From Elusimicrobiaceae bacterium (GTDB lineage: Bacteria; Elusimicrobiota; Elusimicrobia; Elusimicrobiales; Elusimicrobiaceae), in NCBI GenBank assembly GCA_017525025.1, contig JAFXUJ010000007.1:1-64000 (forward strand): a stretch of 64,000 bases of DNA. Reading direction: 5' to 3'. The notes beneath the pieces were generated by a model. That model had not been told where the DNA came from and made no database searches. It saw nothing but the letters and a program-made list of their open reading frames with translations. Positions within the stretch are counted from its first letter, which is position 1. Each line of letters opens with the position of its first letter. Both the position numbers and the translations under genes were made by a program. Positions 53,565-62,512 of the stretch are shown here, one piece after another.

Positions 53565-56500
53565 ATGAATAAAATTAAGAATTTACTTTCTGTTTCACTC
53601 GGTAAATTGGCCGCATTGGCTCTTTTATCGGCGGTAGTATTTGCAGCGGCTACGCCCGCCCTCGCGCAGACAGCAGATGTACGTTATGCCGGTGTGTTTT
53701 ATCAGGATAATCCTTCCACTGTTAACGGTATGTACTGTGATTATGCCATAGAAACTTTTGGAACTGCCGGTAATAAAAGTAATGTGCAATTTCTAAACGA
53801 TATTGTGCAATTCAATTTTACCGGAAACACTTTTGGGGAAGGAAGCCCGGTAACCATACGGTATCAGTTTGACCACAATACAACGACAGCCCCTACTTCC
53901 ATTTCGGAACGCCAAACAAATACGGCGTACAGTTTGGGAGATCAGTTTTATTTATTATACAACGGTAATTATTTAGTATTTTCTGTAACCCAAGCCGGTA
54001 CAACATCCGACAATACCAATGCGCAAATGTTGTTTTTGATGGCAACCCTTTTTGGAAGCTTTACTTATCCTTCTACGCCAATTACAGATGGTTCATTAAC
54101 GGTTTCTTATTCTACCTCCGGTTCCGGTAGCGAGCGCATTCCCGGGGCCCCCTACGGTGTAGGAGATACTTATTGGGTGGAAGATTCTGCCGGTATTAGA
54201 CGATATTTCACAGTTACGAATGCTACCCAAACCAGTAGTGGTATTAATATCGCCGCGGGAACTGTTGACAACCGCAGTTTTACGCATGGTATTTCCCCTA
54301 GTAGTTCCCAAAACGGGACGGATCCGTGGGTCAGCTCTGCTCTTATTGAATATGACCAACCTTATCCGTCGGCAGTTCCGTCGCAAAATGAGTATCCTAA
54401 CCATTGTTTAGCTCTTTGTATGAACGTGGTGTGTACGAATAAGCCCATGTCTCAAAGTACGTATTCTATTGCGTTTCCGTTACAAAACATTAAGTTTGAC
54501 ATCGTTAAATACTATAACAACAAGAACGTAGAAAACCCGGAAGAAACTCCCGCAGTTCGCACCATTGACTTGTACCCGGACTTGGAAGAAGCTAAATGTG
54601 GGTCGTATGCCTGTGGCGGTGCAGTCGCCGGGAATCCTTGCACATCAGCCGAATATGTTTGCGATAGAAATATTTGTAACTATTGGTGTACAGGTTCTGG
54701 GTGTGAAGAGTCAGATTTTAAAAATATGTGCCACAAGAGGACGGAGTCTGGTGGCTATCAATGGAACGATAGCGCTCAATGTTGTAGGATTTCCGATAGT
54801 ACGGATTGCGATGTCCCAAGCAATGTTTGTGGTAATTATGGCGAAAACTGCATGATTTTTAATAACGATGGTACCCCAACCAATCAAGCTATTCCGTTCT
54901 GTGCGGCGTGGGATGGGTCATACGATATCGCGGGCGAATTTGGTAAAACAAACGGTACATTTGCTTTCCGCGCGACGGTAGCCACGGACGTGCCCGGCGA
55001 TAATATCATTACCGATAAAATCCAATTCAATTCTACGATTGCCTACCCGGGTATGAACCAAATACCGATACGGGTAGACGTAACCAACATCCATACCGTG
55101 CGCAGTACGCCCAGTTTGGTGGGTAACATTACTGCCGTTTCCGCCCAGCCGTATACGTATGCGTATCGGTTGAGTAAGGATTCAGATGTACGCATTGCCG
55201 TCATGGATGCCTCTACGGACGACGATGTGCAATACGGAGCTACATCAAGCCAAACCGGAGACCCAGCCTATATCTGGGACGTTGCTTCTCGCGATATTGT
55301 CCGCACCTTAGTAGATTGGCAACCGCGATTAGGCGAAGGTATGAAAGGGATTGACCCGGACGTGCAAATTACGGAATTTGACTCTTGGGACGGCCGCAAT
55401 GACGACGGGCTTTTCTTGCCGGCGGGTAATTATGTGGTAGCCTTGCAAGCCAAATCACAAGACGAATGGCCGGGGATTGACTTCTCCCGTGCCGTTACGC
55501 GTCAACTTTCGTTAGACCCCTTGAAACTGACCGACGTGGTAGCTACCGGCTTAACCAAACAGTCTACGGCGTATGCCAGTATAGCTTATACACCGACGGA
55601 ATCTTCTAAAGTATATTGGTATATATACACGCCGGGTACAACTTTTGGCAATGATGTTTCCACTCCCAATGCGGTATTGACCAACTCGGCCGCTCCTACA
55701 GGTACGGAACCCAGTGTTACCGGGGCGACCGGGAGCCCTGTTTTTGTGTTAACGGAAGACCGCGTGGGACGTATGAATTTTACCAGCAAATGGAACGGAT
55801 TATGCGGTATGGACGGCACGGTGCCTTTCCACTTGGCCCAAAACCAAGCGTATCCTACGGGGGCTGTAGATAATTTGCCCGGGCAAAACCCGCAACCGTT
55901 AACCGGGACCTGTACGAATGCGGATGGTTGTACCTATTATATGCCCCAGTGCGTGCGCACCTATGCCGAACATGAAAAGATGTCCGACGGCGGTTACTGC
56001 GGAGACACGCTTCACCCGTTTGTATCGGGCAATATCTGCCAAGAAACATTTGAATACGGGGCTCCGTTACCGGACGGCAATTACGTCTATGCCTTGTGGG
56101 CGGAAATCCCGTATAACGGTTGTTACTACAATAAATCCAGTAGTTGGACGGACGGTACGAACACAGCCCCGTATTTTGATGCCGGTAATGCGTGCGGCGC
56201 TAACGGTACTTTGCCTAACGGGGCCTTGAATGGCCAAGCTTTTAGCGGTGTAAAAACCTTAAAATATGATATCGGCCAAGTGGCTATTGAACGCGGTGTA
56301 GTGGATATTACCATGCAGCCGGTCAGCTACTCTACCGTGGGTTCCAGCCCGACGGCGTTTGGTTTGGATCCGTTCATTTTCAAATACTCTATTGCGCGTG
56401 ATGCTACCGTGGTAGCCAAAGTAACCAACAGCGCCGGTACCGTTACGGTTAAGTACTTAACGCCGGAAACCGGTATTACCCAAGTGGCCCAACAGATGAA

Positions 56501-58943
56501 TACCCTCTCTTGGGACGGACGGGATGACGCCGGCCGTATGGTTTACCCCGGTACTTATATGTTTGTGGTAGAAGCTAAAGATGCCATGTTCCCGGCGGTA
56601 ACGAATCGTGCGTCTGTGGTGTTCCCGGTGGATATGTACCGCTTGGTGGACCTCTCTACTACCGATGTGTACGGCGACAGCAATGCAAAAGCGACTTTGT
56701 CTTACACGCTTTCCAAAGCGATGAACGTGCAGGTAAATATATATAATAAGGATATCGTCATTCCCAATTACAATTCTGCTACCGGGGATTATAACGATAT
56801 CACGATTACGTCCAGTGCTACGGGTATGGGATATGCAGATGCGCTCCCGGCCTCGCTTACCTTTACTTTGAGTGACGGTTCTACGTATACGGGAACTTCC
56901 GCAACGGAAGGTACGGAAACGATCTATGCTACGACTTACCGCGATACGATCACGACCCGCTACAACCCCAGCTACGATGGTACCTCTACTACGTGTGATC
57001 CGACGGATCCGATGACGTGTCAGTATCGTATCTCTGTCCTACGTGAATACTTTACAACGTCGGCCACCAGTGTGGCTGCTTGGCCGCCGCGGTTGTGCGA
57101 CCAAACGACGGATGCGGCAAACTTTGTCGGCGGATATGTAGACCCCGCTACCCGGCCGCAATGTATTTATGTAAACGATACGGCTTTCACCAATTACCCG
57201 GCGGATGCGGCAGAGGCTGCTTCCGGTGTGGTAGATGTGCGCTTGCAGCCAGTCCACACCATTGAACGCACTGCTTTGAAACCGGGGGATGGTTTACAAC
57301 TGATGGAAGAGTGGGATGCGCTCTATTTCTACAATCCGCTTAAGTGCCCGGCTAACTCTACCAACTTAAAGAACTGCTTATATGAAATGGTGCCGGATGG
57401 ATCGTATCCGTTCTTTGTATCGGCTCGCTCCAATGAACCGTTTGACCGCTACTATTATAATGAAGCGACGGACGGCCCCATGACGGATCCTGCTACCGGT
57501 ACCAACTATGTGGACGGGGCTCCGTTTAGAACCATGGCCGATACCAAACAAGAAAGCTACCTCTACGCCACGGATAAAGCTGTCAGCAAACTGAACATTA
57601 CCCGCGGCCCGGTGTATTTCTTGGACGGCTCTACGGTTGTGTATCCCAATGCTCCGCAACTCTTTAATGTATCGTCCGGCCCGGTGTTCATCCCGCCGTA
57701 CGAAATTAACTTCTCCGTGTCCCGTGCGGCCACGGTGGAAGTAGCGATTGTGGCGTTACAGCCCGGTGTTTGTAACCCGGACCCGACCGTCCACCAAGAC
57801 TTGAAGAACAACATTGCCGGAGATATTTGTAAGTTTATCTCTACCATGACAATTGCCAATACGGGCCACTTTGACCCGACCATTGTTCGCAAGGCTTATT
57901 GGGACGGTACCGATAATAACGGTTACTACGTTAAACCGGGTATTTATGAAGTACGCTTAACCGCTAAAAACTACCCGGATCCCGGCCTGTATCAAACGAC
58001 CGTTAAGAGTATTACCGTCAATGCGGACCTCTTAAAAGTGTTTGATTTGTTGGAAGCCGATGGATACGCTATTGCCCAACGCGGTACCGATATGAAGATT
58101 AGCTATCAATTATCCGTACCGATGAAAGTAGGTATTCAAATTTTCAAACCGGGTACCACTATTTACGATTACCAAAAAGGCACCTTGCGTAACCCCACCA
58201 CGGGTTCGGAAGTGAAAGATATTCGTGAAGTTTTGGTTAAGGCTATCACCGGTATCCGCCCCGGCACTACGCTGATTGAAGAAGTCTGGGACGGAACGGA
58301 CTACGCCGGCCAAGAAGTGCCTGACGGAACCTATCCGTTCCGCTTTGTAACGGCCTTGAACTCGGCCGATATTGACTCGGTAACGGGTGAGATTATTGGG
58401 GATTGGGCCCAAACGGATGGCGACCCCAACCCGGCCAACTGGAAGGTCAACCGCGTGGCTGATACGTATGAGTATCAAAACTTGCACAAAGCCACCATTG
58501 CTATCGGGGACGGACGCTTCGTCTGCGAAGACTGGGAGAAAACGGTATTCTTCTATCCCAACCCGTTTAATACTACCAACGGTACGCTTGAAATTACCAA
58601 GATGCCGGTGCCGGGTGAAATGTCCATTAAATACTATAACCTGGCGGGCGACTTAGTGCGTGATAGCGAATACACTTGTGTGGATGCCAATAACTATCAA
58701 GTAACTATGGGTAGTAGTTTAACGTTCAACCCGGATAACACACCGGACGGCTCCACACAGATGTCGGAAGCGGATTTACTGGCCTTCCCCAACGTACGCA
58801 ACGCGGCGATGCGCTGCCGCTGGGATAAGAACAACCAGCACAAGAAGAAAGTTGCGCGCGGTGTATACTTCGCCTTGGTAGATTTTAAAGCGAAAATGGG
58901 CCGCGAGCATTGCCAAAAAGTTGTAAAGATTTTGATTCCGTAA
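53565..58943 (+). CDS. Giant secreted protein with FlgD-like Ig repeats and a T9SS-like C-terminal domain
   Basis: A 1792-residue protein. Signal peptide (1-34, ending TPALA-Q) is followed by a unique N-terminal region and a Cys-rich stretch (about 345-440). Then come at least six FlgD-like Ig modules, each marked by W-D/N-G and a PxGxYxxxxxA strand (Trp at 608, 743, 983, 1250, 1446 and 1575). The C-terminal part starts with YPNPF (1664-1668) and ends with a GVYFALVDFKAK and KVVKILIP pair, which resembles type A sorting domains of type IX secretion. The ATG at 53565 is the first residue of the signal peptide. A PorV-like gene follows. It is probably displayed on or released from the surface; its target is unknown. 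Confidence 0.82.
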   Translation: MNKIKNLLSVSLGKLAALALLSAVVFAAATPALAQTADVRYAGVFYQDNPSTVNGMYCDYAIETFGTAGNKSNVQFLNDIVQFNFTGNTFGEGSPVTIRYQFDHNTTTAPTSISERQTNTAYSLGDQFYLLYNGNYLVFSVTQAGTTSDNTNAQMLFLMATLFGSFTYPSTPITDGSLTVSYSTSGSGSERIPGAPYGVGDTYWVEDSAGIRRYFTVTNATQTSSGINIAAGTVDNRSFTHGISPSSSQNGTDPWVSSALIEYDQPYPSAVPSQNEYPNHCLALCMNVVCTNKPMSQSTYSIAFPLQNIKFDIVKYYNNKNVENPEETPAVRTIDLYPDLEEAKCGSYACGGAVAGNPCTSAEYVCDRNICNYWCTGSGCEESDFKNMCHKRTESGGYQWNDSAQCCRISDSTDCDVPSNVCGNYGENCMIFNNDGTPTNQAIPFCAAWDGSYDIAGEFGKTNGTFAFRATVATDVPGDNIITDKIQFNSTIAYPGMNQIPIRVDVTNIHTVRSTPSLVGNITAVSAQPYTYAYRLSKDSDVRIAVMDASTDDDVQYGATSSQTGDPAYIWDVASRDIVRTLVDWQPRLGEGMKGIDPDVQITEFDSWDGRNDDGLFLPAGNYVVALQAKSQDEWPGIDFSRAVTRQLSLDPLKLTDVVATGLTKQSTAYASIAYTPTESSKVYWYIYTPGTTFGNDVSTPNAVLTNSAAPTGTEPSVTGATGSPVFVLTEDRVGRMNFTSKWNGLCGMDGTVPFHLAQNQAYPTGAVDNLPGQNPQPLTGTCTNADGCTYYMPQCVRTYAEHEKMSDGGYCGDTLHPFVSGNICQETFEYGAPLPDGNYVYALWAEIPYNGCYYNKSSSWTDGTNTAPYFDAGNACGANGTLPNGALNGQAFSGVKTLKYDIGQVAIERGVVDITMQPVSYSTVGSSPTAFGLDPFIFKYSIARDATVVAKVTNSAGTVTVKYLTPETGITQVAQQMNTLSWDGRDDAGRMVYPGTYMFVVEAKDAMFPAVTNRASVVFPVDMYRLVDLSTTDVYGDSNAKATLSYTLSKAMNVQVNIYNKDIVIPNYNSATGDYNDITITSSATGMGYADALPASLTFTLSDGSTYTGTSATEGTETIYATTYRDTITTRYNPSYDGTSTTCDPTDPMTCQYRISVLREYFTTSATSVAAWPPRLCDQTTDAANFVGGYVDPATRPQCIYVNDTAFTNYPADAAEAASGVVDVRLQPVHTIERTALKPGDGLQLMEEWDALYFYNPLKCPANSTNLKNCLYEMVPDGSYPFFVSARSNEPFDRYYYNEATDGPMTDPATGTNYVDGAPFRTMADTKQESYLYATDKAVSKLNITRGPVYFLDGSTVVYPNAPQLFNVSSGPVFIPPYEINFSVSRAATVEVAIVALQPGVCNPDPTVHQDLKNNIAGDICKFISTMTIANTGHFDPTIVRKAYWDGTDNNGYYVKPGIYEVRLTAKNYPDPGLYQTTVKSITVNADLLKVFDLLEADGYAIAQRGTDMKISYQLSVPMKVGIQIFKPGTTIYDYQKGTLRNPTTGSEVKDIREVLVKAITGIRPGTTLIEEVWDGTDYAGQEVPDGTYPFRFVTALNSADIDSVTGEIIGDWAQTDGDPNPANWKVNRVADTYEYQNLHKATIAIGDGRFVCEDWEKTVFFYPNPFNTTNGTLEITKMPVPGEMSIKYYNLAGDLVRDSEYTCVDANNYQVTMGSSLTFNPDNTPDGSTQMSEADLLAFPNVRNAAMRCRWDKNNQHKKKVARGVYFALVDFKAKMGREHCQKVVKILIP

Positions 58944-58949
58944 CTTGCG

Positions 58950-58967
58950 CGGGGGCGTAAGCCCCCG
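58950..58967 (+). terminator. GC hairpin, possible weak terminator
   Basis: CGGGGGC-GTAA-GCCCCCG is a perfect 7-bp hairpin just after the giant gene, but no T tract follows. It may protect the mRNA end or reduce read-through into the PorV-like gene. Confidence 0.4.
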
Positions 58968-59045
58968 GCAGGCGGAAAAACAAGCAGTAGCAGTAAATGT
59001 TGTGTGAAGTTAAATTAACTTTTCCGGAGAAACGGAACGAGATTT

Positions 59046-60026
59046 ATGAATATCAAAATGAAAGTTTTAGCAGTTTGTTTAGCCGTCGGTTTGAGTGGAT
59101 TGCCCGCTTGGGCCGATATTAACGATTATGCCGGTACCAGCGCGAGTGCATTTTTGAAAATCGGTGCCGGAACTCCTACCGCACAGGCGTTAGGTAATGC
59201 CTATGTGTCTGTTGCGGAGGGGCCGGAAGCCCTATTTTGGAACCCGGCCGGGGCTGCTTCGGCAACGACGCGTGAACTGCAATTTTCGTATTTGAGTTAT
59301 TTACAAGGATATAAAGCCCGTACGTTGGCGTATTTGCAACCCATTGGTAAAACTATTTTGGGTGTTTCACTCAATTATATGGACATGGATGATTTTGATT
59401 TCCGCGACTATTGGGGACACCAACAACCGGAAATCGGCGTGCCGGTGCAGAATTTTGTAGGTAGTTTATCCATCGCCCGCGGACTTTTTAACCAAAAAAT
59501 ACAAATCGGTGGTACCGCCAAGTATATTAGTGAACGTTTGTATAATGGTTCCGGCCATAATCACTACGATAATGTGGGCTTTGATGTGGGAGCCAAATTG
59601 CGCTTAGTAAAATGGTTGGGATTGGGCGGCGCTTTGGTTAATATCGGCGATAGAGATGAAATGCCTAAAGGGTTACGTTTAGGTGCGGATTTGAATACGC
59701 GCTATTTTACCGTTTCCGGCGAATATATGAAGTATGAAGACGATAATGTACGCTACGGCGTAGGTTTAGCCGTGCACATCCCGGAAGATTTACTGCAAGT
59801 AGCCCGATTTGATTTGCGCGTAGGTTATTACACGCGCACTAATACAGGGGTAAGTGAAGAATCCTGGGTATCGGATATAGGGTTAGAAGAGACCTCCCGG
59901 GTATCTTTTGGTTTCGGCCTTTATAGCTCGGAACTGTTTGGGTACGGGGCCTCGGTAGATTACGCGGTAACTCCGTTTGGAGCGCTCGGAACATCGCACC
60001 AAGTGGCGGTTTCCATACAATTTTAG
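59046..60026 (+). CDS. PorV/PorQ-family outer-membrane protein
   Basis: A 326-residue beta-barrel protein with signal peptide (1-23, ending PAWA). The family N-terminus SASAFLKIGAGTPTAQALGNAYVSVAEGPEALFWNPAG is clear, followed by alternating strands and a terminal Phe (VAVSIQF) as in outer-membrane proteins. In Bacteroidetes, PorV shuttles type IX cargo; here the presumed cargo gene is directly upstream. No other type IX component is in the window. It is followed after 2 bases by a small prepilin gene, so it may share the Tad transcript. Confidence 0.85.
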   Translation: MNIKMKVLAVCLAVGLSGLPAWADINDYAGTSASAFLKIGAGTPTAQALGNAYVSVAEGPEALFWNPAGAASATTRELQFSYLSYLQGYKARTLAYLQPIGKTILGVSLNYMDMDDFDFRDYWGHQQPEIGVPVQNFVGSLSIARGLFNQKIQIGGTAKYISERLYNGSGHNHYDNVGFDVGAKLRLVKWLGLGGALVNIGDRDEMPKGLRLGADLNTRYFTVSGEYMKYEDDNVRYGVGLAVHIPEDLLQVARFDLRVGYYTRTNTGVSEESWVSDIGLEETSRVSFGFGLYSSELFGYGASVDYAVTPFGALGTSHQVAVSIQF

Positions 60027-60028
60027 GT

Positions 60029-60211
60029 ATGTATAAAAAAGGGAAAAACCTGTTTAATAAAAGAGGACAAACCGCAGTAGAATATATGATTGTGGCGGCC
60101 AGTTTATTTACGGCGTTTATTTCCTTTTATGTGTTGTACTCGCACCTGGTTCCCCAGCAGTTTGATAAGGGTGCACAAGTTATTTTAGTGGAATACGAAG
60201 CCGGACAATAG
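60029..60211 (+). CDS. Small class III prepilin / TadE-like pseudopilin
   Basis: A 60-residue protein. A basic leader (MYKKGKNLFNKRG) precedes QTAVEYMIVAASLFTAFIS: a Gln-x-x-x-Glu-Tyr start of the mature part and one hydrophobic helix, as in Flp pilins and TadE/TadF proteins. The rest is 25 residues. It lies between the PorV-like gene and a Flp pilin gene and is likely processed by the Tad prepilin peptidase, which is not in the window. Confidence 0.75.
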   Translation: MYKKGKNLFNKRGQTAVEYMIVAASLFTAFISFYVLYSHLVPQQFDKGAQVILVEYEAGQ

Positions 60212-60235
60212 TTTTATAAATCAGGAGGACGGACT

Positions 60236-60472
60236 ATGAAGTTTATCGTTGCAGTACAAAACAGAATGAATGCCCTTAAAGCGCAAGCTTTGGGTTGTTT
60301 GAAGAAAAAAGAAGGCCAAAACACCATTGAATACGTGCTCATGCTCGTAGTAGTGGTAGGTGTGGCCGGTTTGGCTGGCGTGCTTATTAAAAGATTCATG
60401 CCGGATTTGTTTGACCAAGTCAAAGCCAAAATCTTGGGCGGTATGGATAAAGCCTCAGAGACCAATTATTAA
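60236..60472 (+). CDS. flp: Flp-family type IVb pilin
   Basis: A 78-residue protein. After a leader of about 25 residues the cleavage region KKEGQNTIEYVLMLVVVVGVAG gives Glu-Tyr at positions 5-6 of the mature pilin and one helix, followed by a short amphipathic tail. It is the probable main subunit of the Tad pilus. The AGGAGG ribosome site is the strongest in the locus, which fits a highly made subunit. Confidence 0.87.
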   Translation: MKFIVAVQNRMNALKAQALGCLKKKEGQNTIEYVLMLVVVVGVAGLAGVLIKRFMPDLFDQVKAKILGGMDKASETNY

Positions 60473-60475
60473 GTT

Positions 60476-60961
60476 ATGAAATTCGGTAAGAAGCGTGGTG
60501 GGCAGGTAACTGCGGAACTGATGCTGATTTTGCCGGTATTCATGTTAATGATTTTTTTCGTACTTGAATACGGCAACATCGCTTACCACACGATTATTGC
60601 TAACCATGCTTCTTACGAATTTGCCCGTATCGGCTCGCTGGTGGCCGTTAAAAAACCCAGCGGACGGCCGGATCGGACGGTCGTCATGCAGAAGATTAAC
60701 CAAGCCAAATTAAAAGTATTTGGCTCTAAGGCGGGGGGAATCGGCGTAAACGTAAAGGTGGAAACCACCGGGGCCGATCCGATGTATAAAAAACACCGCC
60801 ACGAAGATTTGGTTGTAACCGTAACATACCCGGTGCATTTGGTTTTCCCGGGGACGAGTTATGTACTCGCCAGTGAGCCGCGCCGCGAAGGAATCCGGCG
60901 GATCAGTGCCACTACCCGTATGCCGATTGAGAAAATGTATTTAAGTTCGGATACGAAATAG
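60476..60961 (+). CDS. tadE: TadE-like pseudopilin
   Basis: A 161-residue protein. RGGQVTAELMLILPVFMLM is the TadE-type start (Gln, Glu at +5, then the membrane helix). It continues with FFVLEYGNIAYHTIIANHASYEFARIGSLVA, typical of TadE, and a soluble external domain. It is a minor pilin of the Tad machine. It starts 3 bases after flp. Confidence 0.87.
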   Translation: MKFGKKRGGQVTAELMLILPVFMLMIFFVLEYGNIAYHTIIANHASYEFARIGSLVAVKKPSGRPDRTVVMQKINQAKLKVFGSKAGGIGVNVKVETTGADPMYKKHRHEDLVVTVTYPVHLVFPGTSYVLASEPRREGIRRISATTRMPIEKMYLSSDTK

Positions 60962-61002
60962 ATTTGAAGGTATTAATTTTAAAGTTGTTTTAAGGAGATA
61001 AA

Positions 61003-61755
61003 ATGAAAAGAGGGATTTTCCTGCCGTTAGTAATTGCGATTGCCGCGGCGATTGTGTACGCGATGATTGTAAGCAGCGCCGAAAAGAAGCTCAATGCTTC
61101 CAAGAACATTAAACAAGTCTTTGTTCCGATTCGCGATATTAAAGAGCGCGAAGTTATTAAGCGTGACTTTATTAAACCGGTTCCTGTTCCGGCGGCTTAT
61201 CTGCAAAAAGACGCTTTTACCTATTCTACGGATGCTGATTTTAAAGCTATTGAAAACGCCGTGGCGCGCGTCCAAATCCCTAAAGGAAACCAAATTTCCA
61301 AATACGCTATTACATCCTTATCTCCGGAAGCCGGATTGTCCAGCAAAATCCCGGTGCAAATGCGCGGATACATGGTTTCTGTGCCGTTATCTACCGCCAG
61401 CATGATTAAGCCGGATGATAACGTGGACGTACTGCTTACTTTTGAAGCGGTCATGAAAAGCGGCAGCCGCCAAAAAGTAGCCTTAACACTCTTGCAAAAT
61501 GTTAAAGTCCTGGGTGTCGGTTCGGACTTGGGCCAGGGCTTAGATATACGCGCGGCTAACGCTATGAAGAATAAAGAAGAAGATGCGGCCGCTTACTCGG
61601 ATAATTCCACCTTGGCGTTGGCTCTTTCCCCGCGGGATGCCCAGTATTTGGCGTTGGCCCAGGCGGAAGGAGATATTTCGGTTATCTTGCGTTCGCATGG
61701 TGACGTAAATAACTACTTAATGGAAATTGCGACCTTTGAAAAATTATTTAATTAA
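61003..61755 (+). CDS. cpaB: Flp pilus assembly protein CpaB/RcpC
   Basis: A 250-residue periplasmic protein with an N-terminal signal or anchor (4-24), a SAF domain (VFVPIRDIKEREVIKRDF and following) and an RcpC domain with MVSVPLSTASMIKPDDNVDVLLTF. It works with the secretin in the outer part of the Tad channel. AAGGAGA lies before the ATG. Confidence 0.9.
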   Translation: MKRGIFLPLVIAIAAAIVYAMIVSSAEKKLNASKNIKQVFVPIRDIKEREVIKRDFIKPVPVPAAYLQKDAFTYSTDADFKAIENAVARVQIPKGNQISKYAITSLSPEAGLSSKIPVQMRGYMVSVPLSTASMIKPDDNVDVLLTFEAVMKSGSRQKVALTLLQNVKVLGVGSDLGQGLDIRAANAMKNKEEDAAAYSDNSTLALALSPRDAQYLALAQAEGDISVILRSHGDVNNYLMEIATFEKLFN

Positions 61756-61765
61756 CAGGATACTT

Positions 61766-62509
61766 ATGAATAAAAAGTTAATTGCAAGGATATCTTTTTT
61801 AGTGTTGCTTTCAGGCGCGCTTTTGCCGGTAACGGCACACGCCAAGAAAACACGGCTGGTGGCCGTGAGTGCCGATGTGGTAGAAATTAGCGGAACGATG
61901 CAAAACGTCAAAGGTTTTGCCTGGAACCAATTGTTTGACTTTGAGGAAGCTTCTATCCCGGGGATCTTATCGCTGGGCGAATTCCAACGTAAAACAGCGG
62001 TCACTACGCGTCTTCGTCTAATGGAAACCGAAGGCCGCGCCCAGGTGCTTTCCAACCCTAAGATTGTTACTTCGTCCGGTAACAGCGCTAAGATCTCCGT
62101 CGGTGGTAAAGTGCCGATACCGGTAGTAAACAACCAAGGGGTAGGTTCTCAGATGGAAGATTACGGTATTTTGCTCAATGTTCTTCCTACCATCATCCCG
62201 GAACGCAACAACATTATTGATTTGCAAGTGCAATTAGCTGTATCCACGGTGGACTATTCCCGTACCGTCGTGATCGGTACGGCTACGGCGCCTTCCTTTA
62301 CCAACCGCGACGTGGAAACCCACGTAGAACTTAACAGCGGTGAAACGCTTGTAATCGGGGGTTTAAAAAGCAGTGCCCGTAACGTGTCCGAAGACCGCGT
62401 GCCGTTCTTAGGGCGCTTGCCGCTTTTAGGACTTTTATTTAAAAGTAAAGACGTAACGGAAGAACAACGCTCCCTCTTCCTGTTTATTACGGTTGAAATC
62501 GTAGAGTAA
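61766..62509 (+). CDS. cpaC: Tad secretin CpaC/RcpA, short form
   Basis: A 247-residue secretin. It has a signal peptide (1-25, ending VTAHA), a short N-terminal piece, then the secretin barrel: VTTRLRLMETEGRAQVLSNPKI, VGGKVPIPVV, YGILLNVLPTI and the C-terminal GETLVIGGLKSS...RVPFLGRLPLLGLLFKS. Usual CpaC proteins have about 400-500 residues with BON and N-domain modules; here these are missing. It starts 10 bases after cpaB. Another protein may supply the periplasmic ring. Confidence 0.87.
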   Translation: MNKKLIARISFLVLLSGALLPVTAHAKKTRLVAVSADVVEISGTMQNVKGFAWNQLFDFEEASIPGILSLGEFQRKTAVTTRLRLMETEGRAQVLSNPKIVTSSGNSAKISVGGKVPIPVVNNQGVGSQMEDYGILLNVLPTIIPERNNIIDLQVQLAVSTVDYSRTVVIGTATAPSFTNRDVETHVELNSGETLVIGGLKSSARNVSEDRVPFLGRLPLLGLLFKSKDVTEEQRSLFLFITVEIVE

Positions 62510-62512
62510 AGT

